Below, piece by piece: positions 34,994 to 46,605 of a stretch of 64,000 nucleotides of DNA. The notes beneath the pieces are model-generated. The model did no database searches. It saw only the letters and a program-made list of their open reading frames with translations, and was not told the origin of the DNA. This DNA comes from Nyssa sinensis. Its lineage: Eukaryota > Streptophyta > Magnoliopsida > Cornales > Nyssaceae. The stretch lies in contig CM018035.1 of assembly GCA_008638375.1 (NCBI GenBank), positions 34,816,824 to 34,880,823 of the forward strand, in the 5' to 3' direction. Numbering within the stretch: position 1 is the first letter of the stretch; each line of letters begins with the position of its first letter. The position numbers were made by a program, and so were the translations under genes.

Positions 34994-36670
34994 TAGCGCC
35001 ATGCAGGTATGTTTTTTTTTTTTATTTTATTTTTGTTTTATTTTAGTTTCGTTCGTTTTCTTTTTGTTTGCTGTTGTTTTCCTTGTTTTTAGTTTGCAGG
35101 TTCATTTCATTTTGTTAGTTCGGATTGCCATCTTTGGTGCTTAGTGAGCTGCCCCCGACACATCAGGTGTATTCTCTCATTTTTCGTACCCTTTATTCAA
35201 TTTTGATTGCTAAACATTGAAGACAATGTTTCATTTAAGTTGGGGGGTGGTGGTTGCAAATTCAACATTTAAATTATTGTGACATATTTTCATGTGTCAA
35301 AATTTTTTTAAAATTTGCATCACACGTGTATCTCTTTCATATAAGTACTCATTTTCATTCATAGCTATTTTTGTGAATTCACCGAATCCACCATAATCAT
35401 TCTACTGAGGCATTCACAGAACTTTTAATGCACATATCCAAACTTTGTGGTAAGATGGTGGTTTGACACATGTAGCTAGAGAATTCTTTTGCTTAAGTAT
35501 TCGTGTGAGTTTTAGAGAGAATTGAGAGTCTTCAAATTCAGTTTGTGATAAGCATTTATTAATCTATTGAATTGGGCACTTCTTTTGAGAATATCATTAC
35601 ATGGTTGGTGGTATGACGGCGGATATACTTGGGATATGACGAAGGTCAACTTAAGATTAACGTTTGAGCCTTTCAAGCTAACCCTTCTCATCATAGACCC
35701 TTAGTAGCCACTTTGAGCCAGCAAACACAGATAGTTTTTTCATGTGCCTATATCATCCATACCTCTCCACATTGGAGCATAGCTTATACATTATTTATCA
35801 TACCCTTGTTGCTTCCAAGTGTGTACTAGGTGTGAAATTTGCATTACTTGTCTTTTGTGTTGCATTGAAAAAAAAAAAAAATAGAAAAAGGAGAAGGAAA
35901 GAGTACAGTGCAAAGTGTTCAATTGGGTGAGCATCAAATTCAATGAGCATCAAAGTTTATTAGATTCCAAAAAAAAAAAAAAAAAACAGAAAAAAAATTT
36001 GAAAAAGAAAAAAAAAAGTGAAGAAAAAGAAAAAGAGAAAGAAGAAGAAGAAGGAGACGTTTTGTTATTCAGAGATTTGAAAAGTTGAAGAGTACATCAA
36101 GTGGAAAGTTTGGTTTGCTATGGTTCGTAATGAAATTCTCTTAGTATGTACTTGGAAGTTTTTGAATCATTTTTATCCTTTTCTTTATACAGCCCTAACC
36201 CGAGCCTCGGTACAACCCTTTTATATTGATCGTTCTGATATTGAGTAAGCCTGTGGAAAGAGTGGTGGAAGTCTCATTTGTTAGTGCGCCTATCATAAGA
36301 TCAATGTTTGCTTGTTGCTTGTTCATAGTTGCCTAATTCTTCATTGAGCGTGTACACCCCTTGTCAACTCCATAGAGAGAACCCCTACATGAAACACTTT
36401 TATACCCGTGAGATATGGAGTTGAACCTTTTGCTTGAGATGCTCTTGAAGTTGCATGTGTCATGGTTTGTGGTTAGATGGATGTGGTTTGGAGCACACAC
36501 ACACACACACTGTGAATTGTTATAAGTGGATTGATTGTTACAGGGTTAATGAATTCCTAAAATTGCTTTGATTTGAGAATCTGAAAAATGTGATTAGATG
36601 CCTGCTGTGTGTGATTTCCTTGGTCTATTTTGCAAAAAGCATGAAAATTGCTAGGGACTAGCAATGAGCC
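34994..36670 (+). mobile_element. Athila 3' non-coding region, no env-like gene
   Basis: After integrase, 1.7 kb without a convincing ORF leads to the 3' LTR. It has a T-rich stretch then TTTGCAG near 35093-35099 that looks like a splice acceptor, a G-rich polypurine stretch at 35239-35256, an A-rich low-complexity block at 35868-36055, and (CA)n at 36497-36510. Many Athila elements carry an env-like ORF here; this one does not. Confidence 0.7.
35239..35256 (+). other. Internal polypurine tract
   Basis: AAGTTGGGGGGTGGTGG lies about 250 bp after integrase and strongly resembles the terminal tract at 36670. It could be a second plus-strand priming site. Confidence 0.6.
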
Positions 36671-36682
36671 AGTTGGGGGGTG
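36670..36682 (+). other. Terminal polypurine tract of Athila element
   Basis: CAGTTGGGGGGTG abuts the 3' LTR start TGATGAGTG at 36683. Confidence 0.75.
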
Positions 36683-38377
36683 TGATGAGTGCGCGAAAGT
36701 GCACTCTAAATACCCGATTATTGGATTAAATTGCTAGAAAGTGAATAAAATATTGGGTTGTGATTGATATTATTTTATTTAATTTTTATTCACACTGAGA
36801 TTGGTTGGAACGGTATTTCATAAGATTTTAAATCTCAAATATTGCAATATTTATTGGCGAGAGATAATTCATAATTATGACTCACATTTAATATTTTTGA
36901 GCTTTATTATTCGAATTATTTATTTAAATATTATGTTGATGACAGTCGTATTACACTTAAAATCCGACACTCCAAATCGTCCAACAGGCCAAAACAAACA
37001 GTGCAGCAAAAGAAAGAAAAGGAAAAAAATGACATGAAAAAGCTGAAGCACTGGAGCATAATGTTTAAAAAAAAATAAAGAAAACCAAAGTGGGCTTTGT
37101 TGGCGTGGCTGCGCAGACTTGGAGTGGTTGAGTAGAGGCAAAGCAGATTTGGAATAAAGCTTGTGGGCCCAGGTTGATGCGACTGTTTGGTTCGTGAGCT
37201 GGGCTGCTGGCTTGGGACTTGGCAGCACAGCGCCTGCTTGGGCATGCAACGTGAAACGGCTGGTGCAGTTGGTGGAGTGGGCCAAAGAGTGAAGAGGGGC
37301 ATGCGGCTGCGGCTGACAAGGAAGCCTGGGCTTCGTGAGGCGCTGACGTGCGCTTGCTCCATGTGGACCATGCGCCTAAGGTGCAAATCAGGACGTGCTG
37401 AGCTGGCGTTTGGGGCTGTGAACTTGACGGTTGAAATAGGAAAAGTTGCTGTGGGCCATGAGGCTTTAGGGTATTGCGTGGGAGTATTTAAAGATAGAAA
37501 AAAAAATATTCAGGGGGGGAATTACATAACAGAACGACGTCGACGGCTGCGACAGGAGGAGAGATTGGGCGGCGGCTACTGTGCAGAGGACAGAGTGGTG
37601 CGGCTGCGCAGCAGTTCTATGGCTCAATTCTTCTTCATGAAATTTATGTTATCCGTTCTGTACATGGGTAACTAAATTTTTAAGTAGAGTTAGGGATGAA
37701 CTTGCATAATAGATCGTTATTTTAATTTATTTTTGATTCCTGTACGGAGTTTTCACTTGTTAAATTCTTTGATAATCATTCATAAATTATTGTTAGATTT
37801 TATTTTTTCGAATAATTAAAGGGTTCAGTCTGTTTATAGATTCAGTCATCCTTTTTCTATCGAATGGATTAATGTTTTGATTATTTTTAGAACAATTAAA
37901 TATTCATATTGATTCAATTTTTTTGCTGCAATATTGCTCGTTGGGTATATTGTCGTCGTTGGGTTTTCTCAATGTGAATAATAATTTGAGTGATTTAAAA
38001 GTGTTGAATGATTTTTCAAAGGATTACTTTCAGTCTAATTTTGGTTCATAATTTTTATATCTTCCGATTGAGATATTTGGAATTTAAATTCTCAATTGAG
38101 TTAACAGTGAATTAAAAATAATTAAAATACCAGTTATGTGTAAGGGATTCTCGAAACTCTACTATTCGTTAAATTTGAATATTTTCATCTGTTATTCAGC
38201 TTGTTTAATTTTTAGTTGCATTCAAAATCACTTTCTATATTTTTATTTTTTTCGTTAACTGTCTAATATTTCTGTAGTTCAGAAATTCTGTTTATTATTC
38301 TTTTAATTTAGTCTCCTTGTGGAATCGACACCCCAAAGCTACACTACAACTACCGCGTTATTCTTTGGCCGTAATCA
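36683..38377 (+). repeat. 3' LTR of Athila-type element
   Basis: This 1,695 bp LTR is colinear with 27660-29350, with scattered substitutions and a few 1-2 base indels. The TATA-like TATTTAAAG is near 37485. It ends GTAATCA, followed by the CGATC duplication. Confidence 0.92.
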
Positions 38378-39061
38378 CGATCCATCGATGTAGAGCAGCC
38401 AGATTCCTGAAGTTTCGATGAGCTGTGCCTTGTCTTGAAGTGTCGGGGTGAACTCGGCAACAAAATCAGCCAAGGCCTGCCCTTTGATGGAGTTTCGAGG
38501 CACATATGATATGTCGAATTCCCCTAGCTCCACAGACCACTTCACTAATCTTCCCGATACCTCAGGTTTCCTCAATATTGACTTCAGAGGATAGGCAGTT
38601 GGGATTTCAATTGGATGGGCTTGGAAATAAGGTCAGAGCTTTCGAGCTGATATGACCAAGGCAAAGGCTAGCTTTTCCACTTCTGGATATCTTTTTTCTG
38701 TGTCAAGTAGTGCCCTTCTGACGTAGAATATGGGCCTCTGTACTCCTCTATCCTGTCTGACTAATGTGGAGCTGACCGCGTTTTTAGAGACTACAAGGTA
38801 CAAGAGTAGCTTTTCTCCTTGTATTGGTTTTGACAGAAGTTCTGGAGAGGCTAGATACTCCTTTAGTTCTTGAAAAGCTTTCTCGCATTCTTTCGTCCAC
38901 TGTAAAGCTTTGTTGCCCTTCAGAGCTTTGAAGAAAGGTAGGCACCGATCAGTGGATTTGGAGATAAATCTGCTTAGTGCCGCGATTCTGCCATTCAGTA
39001 CCTAAATGTCCTTTCTGGTTTTTGGTGACTTCAATCTAATCAGAGCTTGGATCTGAGTGGG
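38378..39061 (-). pseudogene. Tat-type RNase H and start of second RNase H domain
   Basis: The - strand encodes, in order, WTKECEKAFQELKEYL (the connection to RNase H), ILYVRRALL/DTEKRYPEVEKLAFAL (RNase H core) and, in an open stretch at 38375-38575, LVKWSVELGEFDISYVPRN leading into WLLYIDGS, the first strand of the second RNase H-like domain, where the Athila element is inserted. A TGA at 38635-38633 replaces an arginine position (KL-stop-PYFQ). Several other breaks occur. The domain would degrade the RNA strand of RNA-DNA hybrids. Confidence 0.82.
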
Positions 39062-39760
39062 GTCTGCTTCGATACCCCTCTAGGAGACAATGTATCCCAA
39101 GAATTTTCCCTTCGTAACCCCGAATGTACATTTCGAGGGGTTAAGCTTCATCTTGTGCTGTCTGAGGATATCAAAGGTCTGGGCTAAATGCTGGAGGTGA
39201 CTACCTTTCTGCAGACTTTTGACCAGCATATTGTCAATGTATACCTCCATGGTATTGCCGAGCAGCGGGCTGAACATCTTGTTCACCAATCGCTGGTAAG
39301 TGGCTCCCGCGTTCTTTAAACCGAAAGGCATTACTCTGTAGCAGTAGAGACCTCATTCGGTTATGAAAGCTGTCTTCTCTTGGTCTGAAGGGTATATCTG
39401 AATTTGGTTGTACCCAGAGTAGGCATCCATGAAGCTCATGAGCTCATGCCCCGCAATGGCGTCAACCAATTGATCTATCCTTGGCAGTGGAAAGTTGTCT
39501 TTGGGGCACGCCTTATTGAGGTCTGTATAATCAACGCAGACTCTCCACTTGCTATATTTCTTCTTGACCAGGACGGTGTTGGCTAGCCACTCGGGATAGA
39601 ACACTTCTCGTATCATCCTGGCTTCAAGCAGCCTCTGGACTTCCTCATTTATAATCCGATGTCGTTCAGGAGCAATCGGCCTTTTCTTCTGTCTGACTGG
39701 TGGGTGATCTGGATCTACCATCAGCTTGTGAGTTATGAGATTAGGATCTATACCCTCCAT
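39062..39760 (-). pseudogene. Tat-type reverse transcriptase, inactive site
   Basis: Two open segments in one frame (39353-39760 and 39080-39331) cover the core of RT. The first holds a WRVCVDYTDLNKACPKD block and FMDAYSGYNQI with the first catalytic Asp. The second holds MPFGLKNAGATYQRL and VYIDNMLVK, where the second Asp of the YxDD site is Asn (codon at 39232-39230). A TGA at 39355 sits where an Arg is usual, and a TAG at 39082 sits where Gln is usual. The protein would be inactive even if read through. Confidence 0.88.
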
Positions 39761-40032
39761 GTCTTTGGTCTCCTAGAAGCAAATATAGAGAGGTTGTCTT
39801 TCAGAAACCTGACTGTCTTATCCTACTCGGTGTGCGTCAGATCTAGGCTGATGTATAAATAACGCCCCTCTGATTCTGAACTGACCAACACTTTAATGGG
39901 CTCGCCAACGGGTTTGGCTCTGCTGTCTCATCCCCTTGGGCTCAGGGGTTCTTCAATGTTGGATGGGCAACCTTCCACCTCGGGAGTGTGGGTGAGAGCT
40001 GGATCTGTATAGTCCCGAGTGTACTGTAATTG

Positions 40033-41038
40033 CTATTTGGTGGCCTTCTCCTTGAGTGCAATGGCATGACACTCTCGAGAAGTTGGTTGGCATCCTCTAA
40101 CAGAGTAAACGTTCTGATTGTGGACGTATCTTAGATATTGATGGAGGGTCAAGGTGACCGCCCCTATCTGGTGCAACCATGGTCTCCCAATTATGACGTT
40201 GTAGGGAGATTTCATATTCAACACCATGTACTCTGAAATGGTGGTCTTCTACCCTTCTCCCTCTCCCACAGTAGTAGGAAGGTCGATTCTTGCCAATAGG
40301 GGTGCTGAGATTGCCATCAAAAGCTGCCATCACGGCAGTAGTAAGCTTGATGTTGTTGTGGTCCATTCCCATCTGTTTGAGTGTCTCATGGAACAGTATA
40401 TTGACGGAGCTGCCAGTATCGACCAGGACTCTCCTGATCTCAAAGTTGGCAATTTTGAGAGTGATGACAAGGGCATCACTATAAGGGCAATGTACCCCTG
40501 CTAGATCATGTTCAGTGAATTGGATCTCTAGTGCTGGCTTGAGCCTTTTTTCCACGTTGGAGATCTGTAATACGTCCGGGGCAGCTCTGGCCTCCCGAGC
40601 ATATCTCTTTCTCGCCCTGTTTGACATTCCTGTAATAGGAGAGTCAGCATGGAGGACGTAAATAACATGGTTGTTCTGCCTTTGGGGCTCGTTTCGTCCT
40701 TCCCTATGCTCTTGTCTCTGCTTGGGCCTCTGGTCTGGCCGTTGTTGAGGCTTGTCTTCTTGGGGGTTCTGCCTTCCGTCTTGCTTGACGGACTCCCGAA
40801 GACGCCCCTTTTTTATGAGCTGCTCTATCTCATATCGGAGGGTCCTGCATGAGTTAGTTGTATGTCCATGATCTTTATGGAAATTACAATACTTACTTTG
40901 GTCCCGAAGATTGGGATCTCCTTTGATTGGTTCCGGCCACCTCGAGTTTTCCCGATCTCGAATCTGCCGGAGTACCTGGTTATGTGTAGTGTTCAATGGG
41001 GTGAAGTTAGTGAACTCCCTTGGTCCAGAATTGTACAC
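40033..41038 (-). pseudogene. Tat-type nucleocapsid and protease
   Basis: The 313-codon frame 40097-41038 continues in frame from gag past a stop. It has a variant zinc knuckle, CNFHKDHGHTTNSC (C-X2-H-X4-H-X4-C), usual for the Tat lineage, then a very Gln/Arg-rich basic stretch (nucleic-acid binding) and a retroviral-type protease with VLVDTGSSVNILF. Near 40215-40230 the frame shifts: a second frame (40033-40227) continues with YNVIIGRPWLHQIGAV, the end of the protease. The protease would cut the polyprotein. No true ATG lies at 41038; the frame comes from upstream gag. Confidence 0.87.
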
Positions 41039-41161
41039 AGCTCTTGGTGCTGTTCTCTTCTCTGGACTCCTGGCCCTCTTCTTGCTGGAGTTTCTTCTGT
41101 GGTCCTCCTTCTTGTGATCCTCCCTCTTCGGATTATCCCTCTGGGTCTGATCTTTGCCCTT

Positions 41162-42400
41162 CTAGGATGTGCGGTTGGCTTCTTCCAAGTTGATATACTT
41201 CCTGGCCCGATCTATTAATGTCGCCATGTCGGCTGGAGGGCTCTTTTTCAAGGAGTCTCTGAAGCCACTGTGAGCAAGTCCAGCAGTTAAGGTAGCTACA
41301 AGGAATTTTGGGCTGCAGTCAGTGATCTCCGTGAGTTCGGCATTGAAGCGTGCAATGTAGGCTCTGAGGGACTCCTCCTTAGTTTGCTTGACATTTAACA
41401 GGAATTCTAGTCCCCTTCTGAGCCTTCTGCTGGTCATAAACCTGTCTAGGAATTGTCTACCGAGCTCATAGAAGCTGGTAATTGAGTTCGGAGGGAGGTT
41501 ATGGAACCATTTCAGAGCAGTTCCCTTCAAGCTGGTAATGAAAGTCCGGCACATAAAAGCATTAAAGGCCCCGTGGAGGGCCATCGTATGCTGGTAGTGC
41601 GAGAGATGATCTCCTGGATCTCCGGACTCATCGTACAGGGTGAACTTGGGCACCATGAACTTTCTGGGCCTTTCTTTTGACATGATGGCGTGAGTGAATG
41701 GGGTGGCAAGTCTTCCGAGCAGCTTGGCTAACTCGTCTTGCTCTGGAAGGTTCTGGGCACCTCTCAAAGCAATTGTTCAGTCCATAGATTCGACAATTTC
41801 TTCTACCCTCTGTGGGTCTCTGACTCTAACATCTTGTGAACCTTGCCTCGTAGCCTCGACTTCAGGGTAGTCGGGCTGAGTACGTCCCTCAGACGGAAGA
41901 GGGTTCTGAACCGGAGGGATTGGTGCTACATAGGGATGAGGCCCTTGTGGTGCCGGATGCGCTCCCGAAGCCCTTGGAGTTGGGGCTCGAGTAGTGCTCC
42001 GGTAATGGACGTCAAGCACGAAGGCTGATGTTCCCCAGCCTAGAGTTGCTGTCAGCTGCGGATCTCTGCCAACGCGGGCAACACCCTAGGGGTGCCCAGG
42101 CTGGTTATTTGGAGCCTGCTCATGGGGCTCTTCATTCTCAGTGGCAATAGGGGGTTGTGTTCCTCCAGCAATGTTGACCGGCGGGTTAGGAGGATTCGTC
42201 CCTTGATTCCGTGTGAGCGTTGCCAATGTTCTGGTTATGGCAAGCAACTGTTCCTACACCAGTTCATTGTGTTGTTTGATCGATTTGATCTCTTGTCGCA
42301 TGGGATCAACCGCTAGCCCCCTTGCTCGAGGAGCAGGAAGCCGATGTTGAGAGCTTTACGGATTCTGAGTATTCTGTCGCGGTCGAAGATTCGGGGCCAT
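41162..42400 (-). pseudogene. Tat-type gag (capsid)
   Basis: The likely start is ATG at 42400 (MAPNLRPRQNTQ), about 60 bp inside the primer site. The N-terminal part is soon broken by a stop near 42358. The open stretch 41777-42019 is Pro-rich. After one TGA (41779-41777) the same frame continues as 41162-41767, the capsid domain with FKGTALKWFHNLP-like, FYELGRQFLDRF and ESLRAYIARFNAEL motifs of the retrotransposon gag family. A TAG at 41164-41162 separates it from nucleocapsid and protease, still in frame. Confidence 0.85.
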
Positions 42401-42459
42401 GGTTTTCCAGTGAGGAAAAAGATGAGTTTGTGAATAGAGCACTTGGAGATTAGTCATTC

Positions 42460-42475
42460 CCACAGACGGCGCCAC
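42460..42475 (-). other. Primer binding site of Tat-type element
   Basis: The - strand reads TGGCGCCGTCTGTGGG, starting two bases after the 5' LTR end. This site is common to plant Tat-group elements. I do not name the tRNA. Confidence 0.75.
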
Positions 42476-42477
42476 AT

Positions 42478-42983
42478 TGATGCTGCACTTTTCGACTCGC
42501 AATAAGTGTGGGCTCCGCAACCTGTAGAACACTCAGAAAAGGGATCAGAGGACCACCGGATTGGCTCCGGCGGTAGCCACCCCGATGCTTAAGTAAGTAA
42601 ACGGAATTGAAAACCAAAGAATGAGCATAAAAATAAAGCGTACCTTTAGGGTTTAATTTATAGATCGTGGCCTTCCTAAGTTGATTAGGATTCGATGCTA
42701 TGAATATAGGGATTTGATCATCGGAGATTGCAGTTACCTTATGGAGTATTGTGTCGTAGATAGAGATTATAATCATAGATAGTAGCTTCCCTGTTGAAGA
42801 CTGTTTCCTTGTTGAAGACTGTTTCCTTATTCCCTGCTTGGCAGTTGTTAAGGAAACCATAGGGTCGGAACCATATGAAATGCTGAGTGAATATTGCCCA
42901 GAGCATAAGGTCTAGAGGATATGTGCATGAGAATGCCCTGGAGGCTCCGCCTGCTCTGTATGACCGAGTTTATCGGCTCTGTA

Positions 42984-43031
<48 letters not shown>

Positions 43032-43129
43032 ACGCCCTGAAGGCTGTGGTTGCTTTGTATGATCGAGATTATCAGCTCTGTACGCACACGTGTCTCAAGG
43101 TGATTGGTGAGTCTGTTTGTGGTATATCA
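42478..43129 (-). repeat. 5' LTR of Tat-type element
   Basis: This 652 bp LTR starts at 43129 (TGATATACC) and ends at 42478 (CAGCATCA). It matches 20497-21163 closely. It contains a long (TA)n tract at about 42988-43026. It is followed on the right by ATATA, the second copy of the target duplication. Confidence 0.88.
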
Positions 43130-43134
43130 ATATA

Positions 43135-43391
43135 TATATATTAAAGTTTTCATATATGTATATTTACAATGTACACACATGTATGCACACTTGGCCATAT
43201 GTACACACCACACCTTAAATGTGTGTATGTGAGTGTGTTTATATAAATTTTAATACGCATAATTTCTCATATTAAAGTAATTGTGTAATTTAAAATTAAT
43301 TATTCTTTTAAGTGTATCATCTTTACACTAATTTCTCATAGCCTCATAATGCGTGCCATATGACCCGATATTTTTGGGTCAAGGTATTACA
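43135..43391 (-). mobile_element. Family B LTR, start portion
   Basis: This is the continuation of 17176-20496 beyond the Tat-type insertion. On the - strand it starts TGTAATACCTTGACCC at 43391. No genes. Confidence 0.7.
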
Positions 43392-45480
43392 AAACTATAT
43401 TGATCTCCAATTGTTATCCATTGTACCGCAACTTGCACTAAAAGATATCACAGCTAATCTCTATCCATCTGTAAGGGAAAATATTGAAGGTAAGCTCAAA
43501 GAGCCCAGTAAGGTAGCATAGCATAATATACATCGGAATAGGTTAGGTGAATAACACGAATAATTTAAAAAATAGTTGTTGATAAATCGAACCATTTCAC
43601 AAAGTTTCATATCACTTGAAAACATTTCAATATTCACAATACGAAGTCTGATATCATTTTTGAGTTTAAAAATCATTAACAAATAGTGTGGTAACAAATA
43701 ATATTTTCAAATTTGCATAAGCATTTACCCTGGGTGGCACAACAATCACATATGGTGCCTAATCATTGTGGGACTTGCAAACGTCGCTAGTATTGGAAGT
43801 CAATAGTATTTATACCCCTATTAACATGGGCCAGACTCCAATAGTATCCTGCCGGCACAAACAAACTGCCAATAATAGTAAACTACTATTGACACAAAAC
43901 AGACTCTAACCAGAGCTCGCACCCACACTAAAACAATTCAAATATCTAATAATGATCATATCGATAAAACAATTTATTTCAATAAACGAAATAATTTTCA
44001 TGAACAGATTTATCAATGAGCAGATAACACATTTCACAAACAATCAATTTTACTTGACCCAAGTAATGATAATGAAGCAATCAGAATATTGTAAAACATA
44101 TTTTTGAACTAAAAATAATTTTATCAAACCGATTAAGCTTAATTCACAACATACGGTTAAACATGAAACTAACATGGTTTTCTAATCATCCAAAGATCTT
44201 ATCTTTAATTCAAGAACACTTCTAATAACTCAAATTTACTTATAAATAACAATCATAATTTAGGTCATCTAATTACACATATAAATAATTAGGAAACCAA
44301 TAACTTTAGTGAAATCTTAACTATTCATATTATTTTGAGCCCCGCCTCCTGTACCAATAGCTTCATAATATCAAATATGATTTTCCTACTAAGTTTCATA
44401 ATTTTTGAAGTTTGTTTACTAGTTTTTCCATAAATTAGTAAGATTTTATCAATTAAAAATTAATAATAATTTATATAATTAATTTTTGAGTTCGGGACCT
44501 GGACTACTTGGTTGGGGTTGTCATGCATTATAATTTAGACTCTTGTTTCATCCAATTAAGACTAGAGGTGAACCAAATTTTCCCAACTCACTTTGGCCCG
44601 TGAGTGGGCTTGTGCAAAAAGTGGTCATTTTCACTAACTTTAATATCCAAATTCTACAATTAGAGCAGTCTACCATTTTTTTTTCTTTTAAATTTTGACC
44701 TGAAATTCTCGCTCAATTATAATTCAAATAATGCAAGTTATATATGAATTTTGATCATTTTTTCAAGACTTATCCAACCGTATAGTTTAATTATATTAAA
44801 TCTTTCAAACTTGAAAGAAAACTCAACCCAAAGATTGCATTACAATGTTTTCTTCCAAAACTTTGATTATTTATATCTCTTTAAATGCATCCCCATATTA
44901 GGCACATTATATATTGAATTAAACCTTATTCCATGGGTAATAAAACTACATTTCCAAATTATTCAAAGACCATCAAATTCATACTCAAAATCAAACCCTA
45001 ACTTGATTGTTCTATAGTTCCTTTTATTATGAGAAATTATAATTTTGAACATTAATAATTAATTCATAAATTTTCTTACTAAATCACAACAATAAAATAG
45101 TCATACTAATTTGATAAAATCGTAAACTTACCTCCATTAATGCCTTCTTCCAAAAGTAAATTTCTTTAATCCTCCATAGTATAGTCTTTTTCTCTATCTC
45201 TCTCTAGAATTTAAGATGCGTAAAATAGAGGCTAGGGTTTGTTTTGGTCGTGTATTTATAATAAATTAAACTGTTCATTATTATATTAGTGTCACATATT
45301 TATTTATATTTTAACTTAGCCTCAACCTGAATTATTTAATTCAATTATATAACCTTATTTATATTTTTATATTAAATTGTATCACTATCAATATCCAATT
45401 TAATTTTCAATAAGTTCAAAAAACTAATTTCATTCGAATACATAAAGTATTAAGCCTTAGTAAAAATACGAGTTATTACA
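43392..45480 (-). mobile_element. Family C LTR, truncated
   Basis: The right end reads ACGAGTTATTACA, giving a - strand start of TGTAATAACTCG at 45480. The AAGCTCAAAGAGCCCAGTAAG block near 43490 corresponds to the AGCTCAGTAAGTAA block that lies about 400 bp from the end of other LTRs here, so a few hundred bases are missing at the left. No real frames. Family B sits directly to the left and was probably inserted into it. Confidence 0.55.
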
Positions 45481-45617
45481 TTAGGCCTATTGATTCTGAG
45501 GGAGATGTTCTTGAGGAGGTATAGGTGGTTGGTCATTAGGAGCATTGTTAGGCCCTGCTGGGAGTGGTAGAGGTGGTGTTAACCTTTGTTGTAACAGTTC
45601 TTGGACTATTTGGGAGA
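45481..45617 (-). pseudogene. gag fragment of element E, distal part
   Basis: On the - strand the frame reads RLSQIVQELLQQRLTPPLPL, then a Pro/Asn/Gln-rich stretch to a stop. It continues the frame at 49724-49836 across the solo LTR. It breaks off at the edge of the family C LTR. I cannot assign the gag lineage from so little. Confidence 0.6.
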
Positions 45618-46420
45618 GCCTCTGTCACATCCCGCACCCCACCCTACACGGATGCTGAAGATGTGATGCCAGTTAGCCACCTTGCCAGTCTCCGACCGAC
45701 AATGCGACCAACCAAAGGCAATCTTCTGAACCTTACGATGAATTGCATTCCAAATGTAGGGTCAGAACAGCGGAAATTAAAACCTTTTTATCTCGGGAAT
45801 GCAACTCAATTATATACCTCATAAGCATGTACCACAGAGCAAGTCTATAACCAAACAACTAATAATTCTAATCACAAAACACATTTATAACAGATATATA
45901 ACACAGAGCATATCAAATTCCTCTAAAGTACCATTACCATGAGCCATGTCCCTACTCATCTATTACATATGAATAAAGTCAACTATATCATCACGCTCAC
46001 CTGAATAGCCAAGATCAATCCATTAGAACCCAAGTCTCCACATATTATTGCCATCAGATCCTTACTTGGGAATGCCTCTCAGTCCACTAGTGACATGTCC
46101 TTGTGCTTTCTAATCCAATGGAGATATACCCTGAAAAATGTTAAATAAATGGAATGAGCTTAAACAAGCTCAGTGAGTAACATAGGTTCCTGCCATGGGT
46201 TTCAAATCCAGTTCATATATACATGTATGCTCAAATGCAGCTCAAATAGAATAATGCAGCTCATGTAGAACAAATGCAGCTCAAACAGATCAGATCAGAA
46301 CAGAATAGAACAAATCAGATCAAACTGAATAGAATAGAACGGACAGAACAGATCAGAATTGAACTGAACTGAACTGAACAGAATACAAATCAATCAAAGG
46401 CATAGCATCAAATGCCTGAA

Positions 46421-46605
46421 CCTTCCCCAGCTGCCCATAAGCGGACGACTCGTGGGGCCTCTACCCTCTGGGGTCAGTATCAGAGCGGAACAGAACAGAA
46501 CTGAGCGGGACAGAAACAGAACAGAATGCCAATCATACAGACGAGCCTTCCCAGCTGCCCATAAGCGGACTACTCGTGGGGCCTCTACCCTCTGGGTCGT
46601 GCTCT
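46421..46605 (+). repeat. Tandem duplication of about 125 bp inside solo LTR
   Basis: The CAGCTGCCCATAAGCGGAC / ACTCGTGGGGCCTCTACCCT block occurs at about 46421-46485 and again at 46546-46605. Between and before the copies lies GAACAG/GAACTGA-rich simple sequence (46290-46400, 46485-46530). Confidence 0.8.

Larger units (their letters stand above)
27660..38377 (+). mobile_element. Complete Athila-type Ty3/gypsy element
   Basis: This 10,718 bp + strand element has LTRs 27660-29350 and 36683-38377, a tRNA-Asp-type primer site, a single-frame gag-pol with six stops, a polypurine tract and a perfect 5 bp duplication. Lineage marks are the primer site, the DIKGVSP and PFIDQILERVAGH blocks in pol, and the FMDDVTVFG active site. 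No env-like ORF follows integrase; the last 1.7 kb is non-coding. The LTRs match closely, so insertion is recent relative to the older LTRs around it, and certainly younger than the Tat element it splits. Confidence 0.92.
20497..43129 (-). mobile_element. Tat-type Ty3/gypsy element with antisense genes
   Basis: This - strand element of about 11.9 kb contains a 10.7 kb Athila insertion. Order on its own strand: 5' LTR (42478-43129), primer site, gag, protease, RT, RNase H, a second RNase H-like domain (split by Athila), integrase, tandem array, antisense ORF region, polypurine tract, 3' LTR (20497-21163). A second RNase H-like domain and extra antisense ORFs between pol and the 3' LTR are known marks of the plant Tat/Retand/Ogre lineage. 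gag, RT and RNase H carry stops and the RT active site is altered. Integrase is open throughout. Confidence 0.88.
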
